From positions 372,001 through 436,000 of the forward strand of contig NZ_JAESWC010000002.1 in assembly GCF_016765585.1 (NCBI RefSeq): DNA of 64,000 bases, in the 5' to 3' direction. The DNA is from Clostridium rhizosphaerae (GTDB lineage Bacteria > Bacillota > Clostridia > Clostridiales > Clostridiaceae). Shown piece by piece: positions 45,704-54,941 of the stretch (position 1 is the stretch's first letter; each line of letters starts with the position of its first letter). A program made the position numbers and the translations under genes. Under the pieces are notes generated by a model. That model saw nothing but the letters and a program-made list of their open reading frames with translations, was not told where the DNA came from and ran no database searches.

Positions 45704-46402
45704 CTATCCAAAAATTTTAAATAAAAGAATTGTGAGTAAAGTTCCAAATACGGCTCCGGCCAAGACCTCTAAAACTGAATGAATGCGCGAATCAACTCTG
45801 CTCTGAGCCACAATAAACGCTAAAAGATAACTCAACAAAATCGCTAAAGGATCTTGTGATATTAAAGCAATTGTCGTCGCCAGACAAAAGGCAATTGCGC
45901 TATGTCCGCTTGGCATTCCTCCTCTAAGGGGCGTACCTTCTCCAAAAACAGCCTTAATAACTAAGGTGGAAATCAGGACAATAATTAATATTATAAATAT
46001 CATATATGGATCAGACTGCTTAATTTTTCTTATAACAATAAAACTAAACTGATTAAGTCTATCCCAAAATATTATATATCCTACAACAACTGCATTAATA
46101 GCCGTTATAAGTACCGCACCTGCTGCTGTATTTTTTGCAATCTTAGCTAATGGGTGATAATAATTTGCGGCTACATCTATAGTACACTCAATTGCTGTAT
46201 TAAACATCTCAGCTACTATAACCATAGTTATTGTTATAGTAAGAATAAGAATTTCTAATTTTTTGAGATCATAAAAAAAACATGCAGTTAAAACTAAAAG
46301 TGAAGAAATCATATGAATTCGCATATTTCTCTGCGTTCTCACTGCATGTATTATACCATTTATAGCATAATTAAAGCTGTCTAAAAGTTTTCTTACCTTC
46401 AT
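45704..46402 (-). CDS. Fused undecaprenol/diacylglycerol kinase and PAP2 phosphatase
   Basis: 232-residue membrane protein made of two families. The N-terminal half (about 1-115) is a DgkA-type lipid kinase with EMFNTAIE (Glu65, Glu72) and AKNTAAGAVL. The C-terminal half (about 130-232) is a PAP2 phosphatase with GGMPSGHSA (SGHS 165-168) and SRVDSRIHSVLEV. In Bacillus the kinase alone occupies this slot between ybeY and cdd. The two activities would phosphorylate undecaprenol and dephosphorylate a lipid phosphate, probably undecaprenyl diphosphate, both feeding the undecaprenyl phosphate pool. Confidence 0.88.
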   Translation of the reverse strand: MKVRKLLDSFNYAINGIIHAVRTQRNMRIHMISSLLVLTACFFYDLKKLEILILTITITMVIVAEMFNTAIECTIDVAANYYHPLAKIAKNTAAGAVLITAINAVVVGYIIFWDRLNQFSFIVIRKIKQSDPYMIFIILIIVLISTLVIKAVFGEGTPLRGGMPSGHSAIAFCLATTIALISQDPLAILLSYLLAFIVAQSRVDSRIHSVLEVLAGAVFGTLLTILLFKIFG

Positions 46403-46441
46403 AAAACATTCTCCTCAATTGTTCTTCTTTCTGAGACAATG

Positions 46442-46942
46442 CTATCTGGCTATATTAAATTCTTGTAAAATATATTCTTCCCTATCTCTCATGATTATTT
46501 TTTCATCCTCCTCCATGTGATCATATCCAAGAAGATGAAGTATAGAGTGAACGGATAAATAGCAGACTTCTCTAAAGAAAGAGTGCCCATATTCTTCACA
46601 TTGTGCCTTTGCTCTCTCCAAAGATATCGCGATATCACCCATAACAAGCTTACCCTCATCAAAATAACTGTCATCGAAACTAAAATTTTGATAAACATCT
46701 TTGTACACCTTATTCTTGGGATACTCCAGCATCGGAAAAGATAAAACATCTGTTTCTTTATCTATTTTTCTATATTCTTTATTTATAGTTCTAATTTCAC
46801 TATTATCTGTAAATATTAGGCTTATTTCATAGTCTATTAATACTTTTTCCTCTTTAAGTGTAAAATCAATAATCTTTTCTAATAAATCTTCAAGTTCATT
46901 GGTTACTTCTATTTTATTTTGTCTGTTGTCAACTAAAAGCAT
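46442..46942 (-). CDS. ybeY: Endoribonuclease YbeY
   Basis: 166-residue zinc endoribonuclease for 16S rRNA 3' maturation and ribosome quality control. The histidine triad [11 protein letters not shown] near the C-terminus is intact. It lies 12 bp after pgpH in one operon, the conserved order pgpH-ybeY-dgkA-cdd-era. Confidence 0.95.
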   Translation of the reverse strand: MLLVDNRQNKIEVTNELEDLLEKIIDFTLKEEKVLIDYEISLIFTDNSEIRTINKEYRKIDKETDVLSFPMLEYPKNKVYKDVYQNFSFDDSYFDEGKLVMGDIAISLERAKAQCEEYGHSFFREVCYLSVHSILHLLGYDHMEEDEKIIMRDREEYILQEFNIAR

Positions 46943-46954
46943 GCTTTTACTCCT

Positions 46955-49063
46955 TTATAATTTAACTTCTATTGTGTTTTTTGAGGTTACATTCCACTTA
47001 TCAGTAGGATACTCAATTCTCTGATGATATATTCCTGTCAATGTTTTTAAGAAAGCTTCTTTAATTTTATTCAAATCCTTCAAAGTTATATCACAATTAT
47101 CCAATTGTCCTTCATTTAGCCTGTTTTTCATTATATTATTAACCATTTCCTCTATTTTAGTCTGAGTAGGTTCATTAATAGACCTTACAGCTGCTTCAAC
47201 ACTATCAGCAAGCATAATTATACCAGCCTCTTTTGAATGAGGTATTTGACCTTGATATCTAAAGTCAGCTTCTATTACTTCTTCAGGGCTTTCACTTTTA
47301 TTTTTAGCTGTTATGTAAAAATATTTAACCAAAGAAGTTCCATGATGCTGTTCTATAATATTGTGAATTACTTTTGGAAGTCTATATTCTTTAGCAAGTT
47401 CTAATCCATCCTTTACATGAGATATAATAATTAATGCACTTAAGTTAGGGGTTATTTTATTATGTGGATTATCATTACCTATTTGATTTTCTTTGAAAAA
47501 ATATGGTCTTTTAATTTTTCCTACATCATGATAGTACGAACAAACTCTAGCCAGGACCGGGTTCCCTCCTATGGCTTCTGCAGCTACCTCAGCTAAATTG
47601 GCAACCAATATGCTGTGATGATAAGTTCCTGGCGCTTCAAGCAAAAGCTTTTTAAGTAAAGGGCTATTGGGGTTTGACAATTCCAGCAATTTAATATTGG
47701 TAACAATATCAAAAACACTTTCAAATAGAGGTAAAACACCTATTGTAAGTATTCCAGATAATCCGCTCCCTATTAGAGAAAAACCTGACTTGGTAAGATT
47801 GTCCTTTATATTATTACTAAGTAAAAATCCAATCGAAAGTGTAGTTATCACATTTATTACAGCAATATACAAGCATGAAAAAAGTATATCATTTCTCTGC
47901 TGTAGCTTTTGGATAATAAGAGCACCAACTACTGCATTAAGTAATGCAATAATAAGAACATCTGAATTAAAATTCATTGCACCACTAATAAAAACTGCAT
48001 TAATAACACTTACTGTTAAGGATATTTTATAATTCAAAAGAAGAGTTAAGAGAATAGGCGCAAGAGCAAATGGAATTAGAAATGGTGATACCATTCCTAA
48101 AACCCTTGCTAATATAAGAGATATACAATTGATAACATTTACCAAAAGGAATTTGCTCCAGTCATTATAAATATTATTTTGATATTTATAAATATAAAAA
48201 CTTTGTATAAATAAGATTAGAGCAATAATTACACCAAGGCTGATATATATATACCACTCATACTTAGTGTTTGTATTTATTAACCCAACACTTTTAAGAG
48301 TCGCATATTTTTCAGGAGTTATTTGTTCACCTTCCATAACTATTATTTGATCTTTTTTTATTGTTACTGGTGGCGTATTATTAATAGCATTATTTCTCAT
48401 TTCATCTGTTTTCTCTTTATCATAAAAAGAATTATGTTTTACGAGTCTAACGCCAATAGCAGTCCCCAAATCTCTTGTAGACCTGGAAAACTTTGATTTA
48501 TTGAAATTCATTTGCACAATGTCTTGTGCTTTTTTTAAATTTTCATTATTCACTTCAGTACTTAAGTTGGGGTTGAATTGTATACTCAACTCATAAACAT
48601 CATTCATAGTCTCTATAAGGGAATTCTTTAAATTAACTAAGTCTATATTATTTAAATTAAGCAGCGTATTTGCATCTTCCTCTGACAATCCAATATTTGA
48701 GGTATTAGCCAACTGTACAGCTTTCTCCTTTATATCTATATTGCTTTCCTTAAGCTGCATAGCCTTCGCAAATACTGTATTAATAGTGTTTATTGCATTA
48801 TCCTTAACTTCTGTTTTTATAGTATATTGTGGAGGAACAAGGCTTACGGCTTCTTTTTTCCTAGCTGATGTACTTGCCTCGTCTATGGTGTTTCTTTGAG
48901 CTCTTATGCTGACCTTGGCTATTTCACCTTCTTTAATATCATATGTCTTAGTACTTAAAGAAGTTATTAAAGTAAAGTATATAATTAAAAATGTACATAT
49001 ATAAATTATAATATGCCTTACTTTATTATTTACTAAAAAATCCTTGAAGTTTATAGTCCCCAC
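46955..49063 (-). CDS. pgpH: 7TM-HD cyclic-di-AMP phosphodiesterase PgpH
   Basis: 702-residue membrane phosphodiesterase that hydrolyses c-di-AMP. An N-terminal helix, a long extracellular domain (about 45-270), seven transmembrane helices (about 275-470) and a cytosolic HD domain (YHHSILVANLAE; YYHDVGKIKRPYFF; IEQHHGTS) are present. It directly follows yqfD; the phoH-type gene that usually sits between them in Bacillus is missing. Confidence 0.95.
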   Translation of the reverse strand: MGTINFKDFLVNNKVRHIIIYICTFLIIYFTLITSLSTKTYDIKEGEIAKVSIRAQRNTIDEASTSARKKEAVSLVPPQYTIKTEVKDNAINTINTVFAKAMQLKESNIDIKEKAVQLANTSNIGLSEEDANTLLNLNNIDLVNLKNSLIETMNDVYELSIQFNPNLSTEVNNENLKKAQDIVQMNFNKSKFSRSTRDLGTAIGVRLVKHNSFYDKEKTDEMRNNAINNTPPVTIKKDQIIVMEGEQITPEKYATLKSVGLINTNTKYEWYIYISLGVIIALILFIQSFYIYKYQNNIYNDWSKFLLVNVINCISLILARVLGMVSPFLIPFALAPILLTLLLNYKISLTVSVINAVFISGAMNFNSDVLIIALLNAVVGALIIQKLQQRNDILFSCLYIAVINVITTLSIGFLLSNNIKDNLTKSGFSLIGSGLSGILTIGVLPLFESVFDIVTNIKLLELSNPNSPLLKKLLLEAPGTYHHSILVANLAEVAAEAIGGNPVLARVCSYYHDVGKIKRPYFFKENQIGNDNPHNKITPNLSALIIISHVKDGLELAKEYRLPKVIHNIIEQHHGTSLVKYFYITAKNKSESPEEVIEADFRYQGQIPHSKEAGIIMLADSVEAAVRSINEPTQTKIEEMVNNIMKNRLNEGQLDNCDITLKDLNKIKEAFLKTLTGIYHQRIEYPTDKWNVTSKNTIEVKL

Positions 49064-49096
49064 AACTATCCCACCTTTTGTTTTTATAGACCTTTA

Positions 49097-50245
49097 TCAT
49101 TGGAGTTTTTGAGCAAGTGCAATATTTTCTTCGGCCACAACTAATACACGAACCTTTACATTATCTCCATTAGGTTCTGACTGTACTTGTTTGTCAACTA
49201 CCTTAATTGATTTGTCTAAAGATTGAACGATTTTTGAATACAATTCCTCAGCAGTGGAATCAACCACTTTTTGCGAATCCATATTGTATTTCGTTTCTTT
49301 AACTTCATAATATATCTCTTTCTTAATAAATCCACTATTTTCTACTATTTTATCATAACTTTTAAATTTATTTATACTATTTTTAAAATAAATCTTTTTA
49401 CCTAGAACTTCTATATATAAATTTTCTATTTTATTTTCCGTTCTTTCTTTTTTTACGCCCTTAATTGGAACTTCTTTAATTTGCTCATAAAAAGTTCTAG
49501 CAATTACATTGCCGCTGGCATGAACAGTATATGTACTTCCTTCTTTACCTTGCTCTCCTTTTACAATGATATCTCCCGCCTTAACAGTATCACCCTTTTT
49601 TACAGTTGGTGAGCCTGCTGAGGTATATACCCTTACTATTTGTCCATCCTTTTTTGCAACTAAATTACATGGTTCATTATCAGTTATAATACTTGGAGGA
49701 GTAACTTTATCAATCACCTTCACATAAAGTCTTGAGCCGTCAACACGAGCGTTAAAATACATAATATTTTCATTGCTCTTTATCATATTATCCTGAAGCT
49801 GATACACATTAACTTTACTTTTTCTTATTCCGGGCATAACTCCATAATTAATGAGTTGTTGCCTTATCTCATAAGGAGATAAATTATTTTCTGTCTGTAT
49901 GTCTATTGTCCAAATAAATCCAGATAGAAAATACAATATAAATACAAATATGAATACGCCTCCTACAAGAGCAAAACGCCTTCTTATTTTCAATAAGAAG
50001 AAAGTAACCCCTTTCCTATTAACAATCTTAATTTTACTTTTCGTCTTTTGAGCAATGTCTTCAATAAGGCTGAAATCTTTTAAATTAATATCCATAACTA
50101 TAGTAGTTATGCTTCTTTTTCTTATATTTTTGATTTGAATATTATTTTTCCAAGCTAAGTTCAAAAACTTTTCAGGAATGTGGGATTGAATTTCGACAGT
50201 CATAGTTCCTCTTTTAAATTTATTAACCTTACTCATTTCCTTCAT
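49097..50245 (-). CDS. yqfD: Sporulation protein YqfD
   Basis: 382-residue protein of the YqfD/SpoIV-type family. N-terminal cytosolic part, one transmembrane helix (about 91-112) and a large extracytoplasmic region with VVAKKDGQIVRVYTSAGSP, a segment characteristic of the family. In Bacillus, yqfCD are mother-cell sporulation genes. It overlaps yqfC by 17 bp. An ATG three codons in is an alternative start; the upstream GGTGGTG favours the first. Confidence 0.88.
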   Translation of the reverse strand: MKEMSKVNKFKRGTMTVEIQSHIPEKFLNLAWKNNIQIKNIRKRSITTIVMDINLKDFSLIEDIAQKTKSKIKIVNRKGVTFFLLKIRRRFALVGGVFIFVFILYFLSGFIWTIDIQTENNLSPYEIRQQLINYGVMPGIRKSKVNVYQLQDNMIKSNENIMYFNARVDGSRLYVKVIDKVTPPSIITDNEPCNLVAKKDGQIVRVYTSAGSPTVKKGDTVKAGDIIVKGEQGKEGSTYTVHASGNVIARTFYEQIKEVPIKGVKKERTENKIENLYIEVLGKKIYFKNSINKFKSYDKIVENSGFIKKEIYYEVKETKYNMDSQKVVDSTAEELYSKIVQSLDKSIKVVDKQVQSEPNGDNVKVRVLVVAEENIALAQKLQ

Positions 50246-50513
50246 ACACCACCGATTTAAATTTTCCTCTGACAGTTAATGTACTGCCTCCCATAAATAA
50301 TATTTCAAACCCACTTCCATATATATCTATTACACCAACATTAGAATTTATTTTTATTTCCTTTTCATCAAAAAGTATTACTCCTTTATGATTCTCTATA
50401 ATTATTTCGTTGTCGCCAGTTATAACTATTTTAGGTATATTAAGTACAACATCTCTTGGTAAATCCAATTTTTCCGCTATGGTTTCCTTTGTTCTAGATA
50501 ATCTGTCCTCCAC
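50229..50513 (-). CDS. yqfC: Sporulation protein YqfC
   Basis: 94-residue YabP/YqfC-family protein. It begins with a short helix (RLSRTKETIAEKLDLP) and continues as a beta-rich domain (PKIVITGDNEIIIENHKGV; EILFMGGSTLTVRG). It overlaps the yqfD start by 17 bp. Assigned by family pattern and the yqfC-yqfD pair. Confidence 0.9.
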   Translation of the reverse strand: MEDRLSRTKETIAEKLDLPRDVVLNIPKIVITGDNEIIIENHKGVILFDEKEIKINSNVGVIDIYGSGFEILFMGGSTLTVRGKFKSVVYEGNE

Positions 50514-50587
50514 GCTTTACACCCCTAGAAATTACTTCATACTAAATTTATGAACCTATTAGATAATAAATGACAACAAAAAATAAA

Positions 50588-50611
50588 AAAGGTTCAGTTT
50601 CCTGAACCTTT
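50588..50611 (-). terminator. Terminator of rpsU-yqeY
   Basis: A 10-bp perfect stem (AAAGGTTCAG / CTGAACCTTT) with a 4-nt loop, followed on the minus strand by TTTTATTTTTTG. Confidence 0.92.
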
Positions 50612-50622
50612 AACACGTTTTA

Positions 50623-51069
50623 TTATTTATTTAAATGTTCTCTTACCATTTGACTAACAAGCTTGCCATCAGCTCTTCCTTTTACTCGCGGAGCTAATAC
50701 CTGCATTACTTTTCCCATATCTTTTATGCTATTTGCACCAACTTCAACAGCTGCATCTTGAATAAAAACTAAAATTTCTTCTTCTGTTAACTGCTGAGGA
50801 AGGTATTCAAACAAGATTTCAATTTCATCATTAGATTTATCAACTAAATCTTGCCTGTTTCCTTTTTCAAATTCTTGAATAGCTTCACGTCTCTGTTTAA
50901 CTTCCCTGGCTAAAACTTCAATGATTCCATCATCATCAAGGCTTAAACCATCAGTTTTTTCAACCTGTAAAACAGCCGCTTTAGCCATACTTATCGTATC
51001 AGCTCTAAATTTATCTCTAGCTTTTAAAGCTTGCTTCCAATCTTCTTGCAGTCTTTCTTTAAGAGACAT
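50623..51069 (-). CDS. yqeY: GatB/YqeY domain-containing protein
   Basis: 148-residue protein of the YqeY family, related to the tail domain of the GatB amidotransferase subunit (LAREVKQRREAIQEF; IKDMGKVMQVLAPRVKGRADG). It may act on tRNA; the precise role is unknown. It follows rpsU, the near-universal Firmicute order rpsU-yqeY, and is closed by a strong terminator. Confidence 0.93.
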   Translation of the reverse strand: MSLKERLQEDWKQALKARDKFRADTISMAKAAVLQVEKTDGLSLDDDGIIEVLAREVKQRREAIQEFEKGNRQDLVDKSNDEIEILFEYLPQQLTEEEILVFIQDAAVEVGANSIKDMGKVMQVLAPRVKGRADGKLVSQMVREHLNK

Positions 51070-51094
51070 CCTTAGTACCCTCTTTCAAAGAATT

Positions 51095-51271
51095 CTATTT
51101 AAACTTTCTCTTTCTTGCAGCTTCAGATTTCTTTTTTCTTTTTACACTTGGCTTTTCATAGTGTTCTCTCTTTCTTACTTCTGAAAGAACTCCTGCTCTA
51201 GCGCATTTTCTCTTAAATCTTCTTAATGCACTATCTAGTGATTCATTTTCTCCAACTCTAATTTCTGACAT
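51095..51271 (-). CDS. rpsU: 30S ribosomal protein S21
   Basis: 58-residue basic ribosomal protein. It starts [19 protein letters not shown] and ends in a Lys/Arg-rich tail, a full match to bacterial S21. The SD is unusually rich (GGAGGGAGGG) upstream of the ATG. It has its own near-consensus promoter and leads yqeY. Confidence 0.97.
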   Translation of the reverse strand: MSEIRVGENESLDSALRRFKRKCARAGVLSEVRKREHYEKPSVKRKKKSEAARKRKFK

Positions 51272-51351
51272 ATCTTATCCCTCCCTCCGCTAGCACAAAT
51301 TAACTAATAAAAATTAAATGCAGCATCTGTGGGCTAAATAGCACATTTTTT

Positions 51352-51381
51352 ATTATACAATAAAAGCTTATAAACTGTCAA
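51352..51381 (-). promoter_or_regulatory. Sigma-A promoter of rpsU
   Basis: The minus strand reads TTGACA (51376-51381), 18 bp, then TATAAT (51352-51357): both hexamers are perfect. The -35 lies inside the loop of the hairpin formed by TAAAAGCTTA (51361-51370) and TAAGCTTTTA (51393-51402), which looks like the terminator of the upstream HIT gene. Confidence 0.85.
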
Positions 51382-51402
51382 CAATTTCATTTTAAGCTTT
51401 TA
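51361..51402 (-). terminator. Probable terminator of the HIT gene, containing the rpsU -35
   Basis: A 10-bp perfect stem (TAAAAGCTTA / TAAGCTTTTA) with a 22-nt loop directly after the HIT stop; the 3' arm on the minus strand carries TTTTATT. The large loop makes it a weaker terminator. Confidence 0.55.
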
Positions 51403-51403
51403 T

Positions 51404-51748
51404 TTAGCCAGGAGGCCAATTTAGGCTTCTTCCACCTAAAAGATGAAAATGTATATGCTGCACCGTTTGCCCTGCATCTTCTCCACAATTTGTAACAACT
51501 CTGTATCCGCTTTCTGAAATATTAAAGTCTACAGCTATTTTTTTCAAAGCTCTGTAAATAGGAGCTAAAATACTGATGTTACTTTCATCTAAAGCATTTA
51601 TGCTTTCTATATGCTTTTTAGGAATAACAAGCACATGGACTGGTGCTTCTGGGTTTATGTCCTTAAAAGCCAGTACGTTTTCATCCTCGTATACTTTTTC
51701 ACAAGGAATTCTACCTTCAATTATACCACAAAATATACAATTTTCCAT
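51404..51748 (-). CDS. HIT-family (histidine triad) nucleotide-binding protein
   Basis: 114-residue HINT-type hydrolase or adenylyl-binding protein. The histidine triad appears as QHIHFHLLGG near the C-terminus, and the N-terminal CIFCGIIEGRIP carries the zinc-type cysteines common in the family. It is the last gene of a run from dnaJ/prmA/rsmE/mtaB. Confidence 0.93.
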   Translation of the reverse strand: MENCIFCGIIEGRIPCEKVYEDENVLAFKDINPEAPVHVLVIPKKHIESINALDESNISILAPIYRALKKIAVDFNISESGYRVVTNCGEDAGQTVQHIHFHLLGGRSLNWPPG

Positions 51749-51777
51749 ATTTCCACCTCCTTTAAGGTAATATTTTT

Positions 51778-53073
51778 TTATAATAATTTACCTAATAAGT
51801 AGTCTTTTTCATAATCATCTATTACTGTTTCAAGTATCTCGCCTTCTATGTCTATCATACTTTCTGATAATACTTTTATATAATTTGAAGTATACCCTTC
51901 ATATCTGTTACTATCATGCACCTGTTCAAACAAAACTTTCATTGTTGTTCCTATATATTTTTTCATAAATTCTTTTTCTAATTCATTACTTAAATTAATA
52001 AGCTTACTGCTTCTTTCTTCCTTAGCTATTCCATCTACCTGTTCCTTCATTTCAGCAGCTCTTGTTCCTTTTCTAGGGCTAAATTTAAAAATATGCATTT
52101 TAGAAAGCCTTATATCTTTCAAAAATTCATATGTAGTATTAAATTCCTCTTCAGTCTCCCCAGGAAAACCAACTATAACATCAGTTGTAATAGATACATC
52201 TTTTATGTTTTTTCTAAGTTCTTCTACAACATATTTATACTCCTTTGAAGTATAATGCCTATTCATTCTTTTAAGCGTTATATCACAGCCGCTTTGTAAT
52301 GATAAATGGAAATGCGGACAGAGTTTTTTTAGCTTAACTATTCTTTCAATCACATTATTACTGAAAAAGGTAGGATCTATTGAACCTATTCTAACCCTTT
52401 CTATACCTTCTATTGCATCGATTTGTTCCATCAAGTCTAGTAAAGTTACTTTTTCCTCAAGGTCAATTCCATAAGAAGCAGTGTGTATACCTGATAAAAT
52501 AATTTCCTTAAACCCATGAGCTGCTAACTCTTTAACTTCATTAATAACTTTATCTGGTTTCTTGCTGCATACTGCTCCTCTAGCAAAAGGTATCAAACAA
52601 TAAGAACAAAATCTGTTGCAGCCATCCTGTATTTTTAAGAAAGCTCTCGTTTTATTTTGATACTCTTCAATATTTAATTCTTCGAATTCATTATTTCTTA
52701 GTACATCATTAACTTCAACCATTTGGGATTTTACTTCTCTGGCTCTATTTACCCAGTAGACAATATCGCCTTTATTCCTTGTACCAAGCACAACATCCAC
52801 ACCTTCGATTTTGGCTACTTCATCAGGAGCAATTTGAGAGTAGCATCCAACAACTGCAATTATAGAATCAGGGTTTTGTCTTCTCGCTCTGCTTATCATC
52901 TGCCTGGATTTTTTATCTCCCATATTTGTAACTGTACAAGTATTTATAACATATACATCTGCAAAGGAGTCATAATCTGCAACCTCATAGGCTTCTCTTA
53001 AAAATTTTTCTGTCATTGCCTCTGATTCATACTGATTAACTCTGCAGCCTAGTGTAGCAAATGCAACCTTCAT
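51778..53073 (-). CDS. mtaB: tRNA (t6A37) methylthiotransferase MtaB
   Basis: 431-residue radical SAM methylthiotransferase converting t6A37 to ms2t6A37. N-terminal UPF0004 domain with cysteines in FATLGCRVNQYESEAM, INTCTVT and VVGCYSQIAP; radical SAM core with CNRFCSYCLIPFARG; C-terminal TRAM domain. Classified as MtaB rather than MiaB by the ATLGCRVNQ start. It is 5 bp after rsmE. Confidence 0.95.
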   Translation of the reverse strand: MKVAFATLGCRVNQYESEAMTEKFLREAYEVADYDSFADVYVINTCTVTNMGDKKSRQMISRARRQNPDSIIAVVGCYSQIAPDEVAKIEGVDVVLGTRNKGDIVYWVNRAREVKSQMVEVNDVLRNNEFEELNIEEYQNKTRAFLKIQDGCNRFCSYCLIPFARGAVCSKKPDKVINEVKELAAHGFKEIILSGIHTASYGIDLEEKVTLLDLMEQIDAIEGIERVRIGSIDPTFFSNNVIERIVKLKKLCPHFHLSLQSGCDITLKRMNRHYTSKEYKYVVEELRKNIKDVSITTDVIVGFPGETEEEFNTTYEFLKDIRLSKMHIFKFSPRKGTRAAEMKEQVDGIAKEERSSKLINLSNELEKEFMKKYIGTTMKVLFEQVHDSNRYEGYTSNYIKVLSESMIDIEGEILETVIDDYEKDYLLGKLL

Positions 53074-53077
53074 TTAA

Positions 53078-53839
53078 TTAACCCTCCCTGTAAGCTGTGC
53101 CCCCAATGTCTCCTAGTTCATACATCAACATAGCTACGCACACAAATCCTGCTGTTTCTGTTCTTAATATTCTTGGTCCTAATGTAACTATATGTGCATT
53201 AATAGACCTTAGAATTTCAATTTCTCTGTCCTCAAAACCGCCCTCAGGACCAATCACTACTGCAATATTTTTTATATTCTTATTTAGATCACTTACAATA
53301 TTTTTTATTCCATATCCATCTTCATTCTCATATGGAACAACAATTAGATCCATATTATTAAGGTTATTTACTAATTCATCAAACTCTATAGGAGTATTAA
53401 TGACTGGTAAAAGACTTCTCTTTGACTGTTTACAGGCCTCTAAAGCAATTCTATTCCACCTGTCAACCTTCTTAAACTCTGAAAGTTCGCTTTTAACTAC
53501 AACTCTTTCAGTAACTACAGGAGTTACCTCTTTGACTCCGAGCTCTGTAGCCTTTTGAACTATTAAATCCATTTTAGTAGACTTCGGCAGACCCTGATAT
53601 AGATGAATATTTACTGGACTTTCATTATTTATAGGAAGTTTCTCTAAAAGATTAACAATTACCTGCTTCTTATTGATTTCATTTATATCTCCAAGATATT
53701 CATTTCCTTGACAATCATTAATGCTCACCTTGTCTCCAGTCTCTAGACGAAGCACCTTATATATATGTTTTACATCGTCGCCTTCTATTATTGCTGTATC
53801 TTCAGTTATAAACTCCCTTTGTACAAAAAATTTGTGCAT
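53078..53839 (-). CDS. rsmE: 16S rRNA (uracil1498-N3)-methyltransferase
   Basis: 253-residue SPOUT-family methyltransferase. The N-terminal PUA-like domain contains DVKHIYKVLRLETGDKV; the knotted SAM site is VVIGPEGGFEDREI and LGPRILRTETAG. It lies between prmA and mtaB in the dnaJ-downstream cluster, the usual Firmicute order. Confidence 0.95.
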   Translation of the reverse strand: MHKFFVQREFITEDTAIIEGDDVKHIYKVLRLETGDKVSINDCQGNEYLGDINEINKKQVIVNLLEKLPINNESPVNIHLYQGLPKSTKMDLIVQKATELGVKEVTPVVTERVVVKSELSEFKKVDRWNRIALEACKQSKRSLLPVINTPIEFDELVNNLNNMDLIVVPYENEDGYGIKNIVSDLNKNIKNIAVVIGPEGGFEDREIEILRSINAHIVTLGPRILRTETAGFVCVAMLMYELGDIGGTAYREG

Positions 53840-53851
53840 AGAACCTACTCC

Positions 53852-54790
53852 TTACATTTTAGCTACTATACATACCCATTCTCCAAGGGTATTTACCTCT
53901 ATTATATTAAAGCCTTCCTCCGTTAGTTTATTAACAACATCATCTTTTCTTTCTCTTATAATACCAGAGCAAATAAAATATCCGTCTTTTTCTATAAATT
54001 TTTTCACATCTTGGCATAAAAATATAATAACATCTGCTATTATATTTGCAACTACTATCTGAGCTTTTCCGTTAATGACCTCCATAAGGTTTCCGTAGCG
54101 GATTTCAATATTATTTAGATCATTAAATCCTACGTTATTTTTTGCAGAATCTACAGCTACTGGATCCAAGTCTACTCCTATTACTTTCTCGGCGCCAAGC
54201 TTTGCTGCGGTTATAGCAAGTATTCCTGATCCTGTTCCTATATCAAACACAGTTTTATCTCTTGTAACATACTTTTCTAGAGCTTCTATACACATTTTCG
54301 TAGTTTCGTGAGTTCCTGTACCAAAAGCCATTCCTGGATCCATCTCAACTATAACTTCGTTCTCTTTTGGAGAGTATTCCTCCCAAATAGGTTTTATTAC
54401 AATTTTTTCTCCTATCTTTGTTGGCTTATAATACTTTTTCCAATTGTTTGCCCAATCCTCCTCGAATACAGCTTTAATTACAACCTTACCTTCTCCAACA
54501 TCTATTCCCATTTCTTTAAGTTCATCTATTTTATCATTTATGTATTTTTCAATTTCTGAAATATTGTCTTCCTCATTAAAGTATCCCTTAACAACAGCCG
54601 CATCTTTTCCATACTCAAAAATATTTATATCTGCAAAGTCCCAGCTTAAAGGACCTTGTTCTCTCTCTAAAATATCTCTAGGATCCTCAATAGCAACCCC
54701 CTTAACGTCTAAGCCATAAAAAATTCCTGATATAGGCTCTAAAGCATCACTGGTTGTTACTATTTTAACTTCAATCCATTTTCCCTGCAT
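53852..54790 (-). CDS. prmA: Ribosomal protein L11 methyltransferase
   Basis: 312-residue SAM-dependent methyltransferase. An N-terminal substrate-recognition domain (about 1-110) is followed by the SAM loop [18 protein letters not shown] and the catalytic region [16 protein letters not shown]. Full length. It is 12 bp upstream of rsmE. A dnaJ terminator separates it from the heat-shock operon. Confidence 0.95.
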   Translation of the reverse strand: MQGKWIEVKIVTTSDALEPISGIFYGLDVKGVAIEDPRDILEREQGPLSWDFADINIFEYGKDAAVVKGYFNEEDNISEIEKYINDKIDELKEMGIDVGEGKVVIKAVFEEDWANNWKKYYKPTKIGEKIVIKPIWEEYSPKENEVIVEMDPGMAFGTGTHETTKMCIEALEKYVTRDKTVFDIGTGSGILAITAAKLGAEKVIGVDLDPVAVDSAKNNVGFNDLNNIEIRYGNLMEVINGKAQIVVANIIADVIIFLCQDVKKFIEKDGYFICSGIIRERKDDVVNKLTEEGFNIIEVNTLGEWVCIVAKM

Positions 54791-54903
54791 TGTATCAAAT
54801 CCTCTCTTTATCCGTAGTTTTATTATTTATTATACCAAAATAACGGCTATAGTAAACTTAAATATTAAAGTTGTCATCTATTTATAACTTTAAAAAAACA
54901 TAC

Positions 54904-54936
54904 AAAAACTTCGCCCTACAACTAGAACGAAGTTTT
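54904..54936 (-). terminator. Terminator of the hrcA-grpE-dnaK-dnaJ operon
   Basis: AAAACTTCG pairs with CGAAGTTTT around a 14-nt loop, with TTTTTGTATG following on the minus strand. Confidence 0.85.
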
Positions 54937-54941
54937 GCTGA

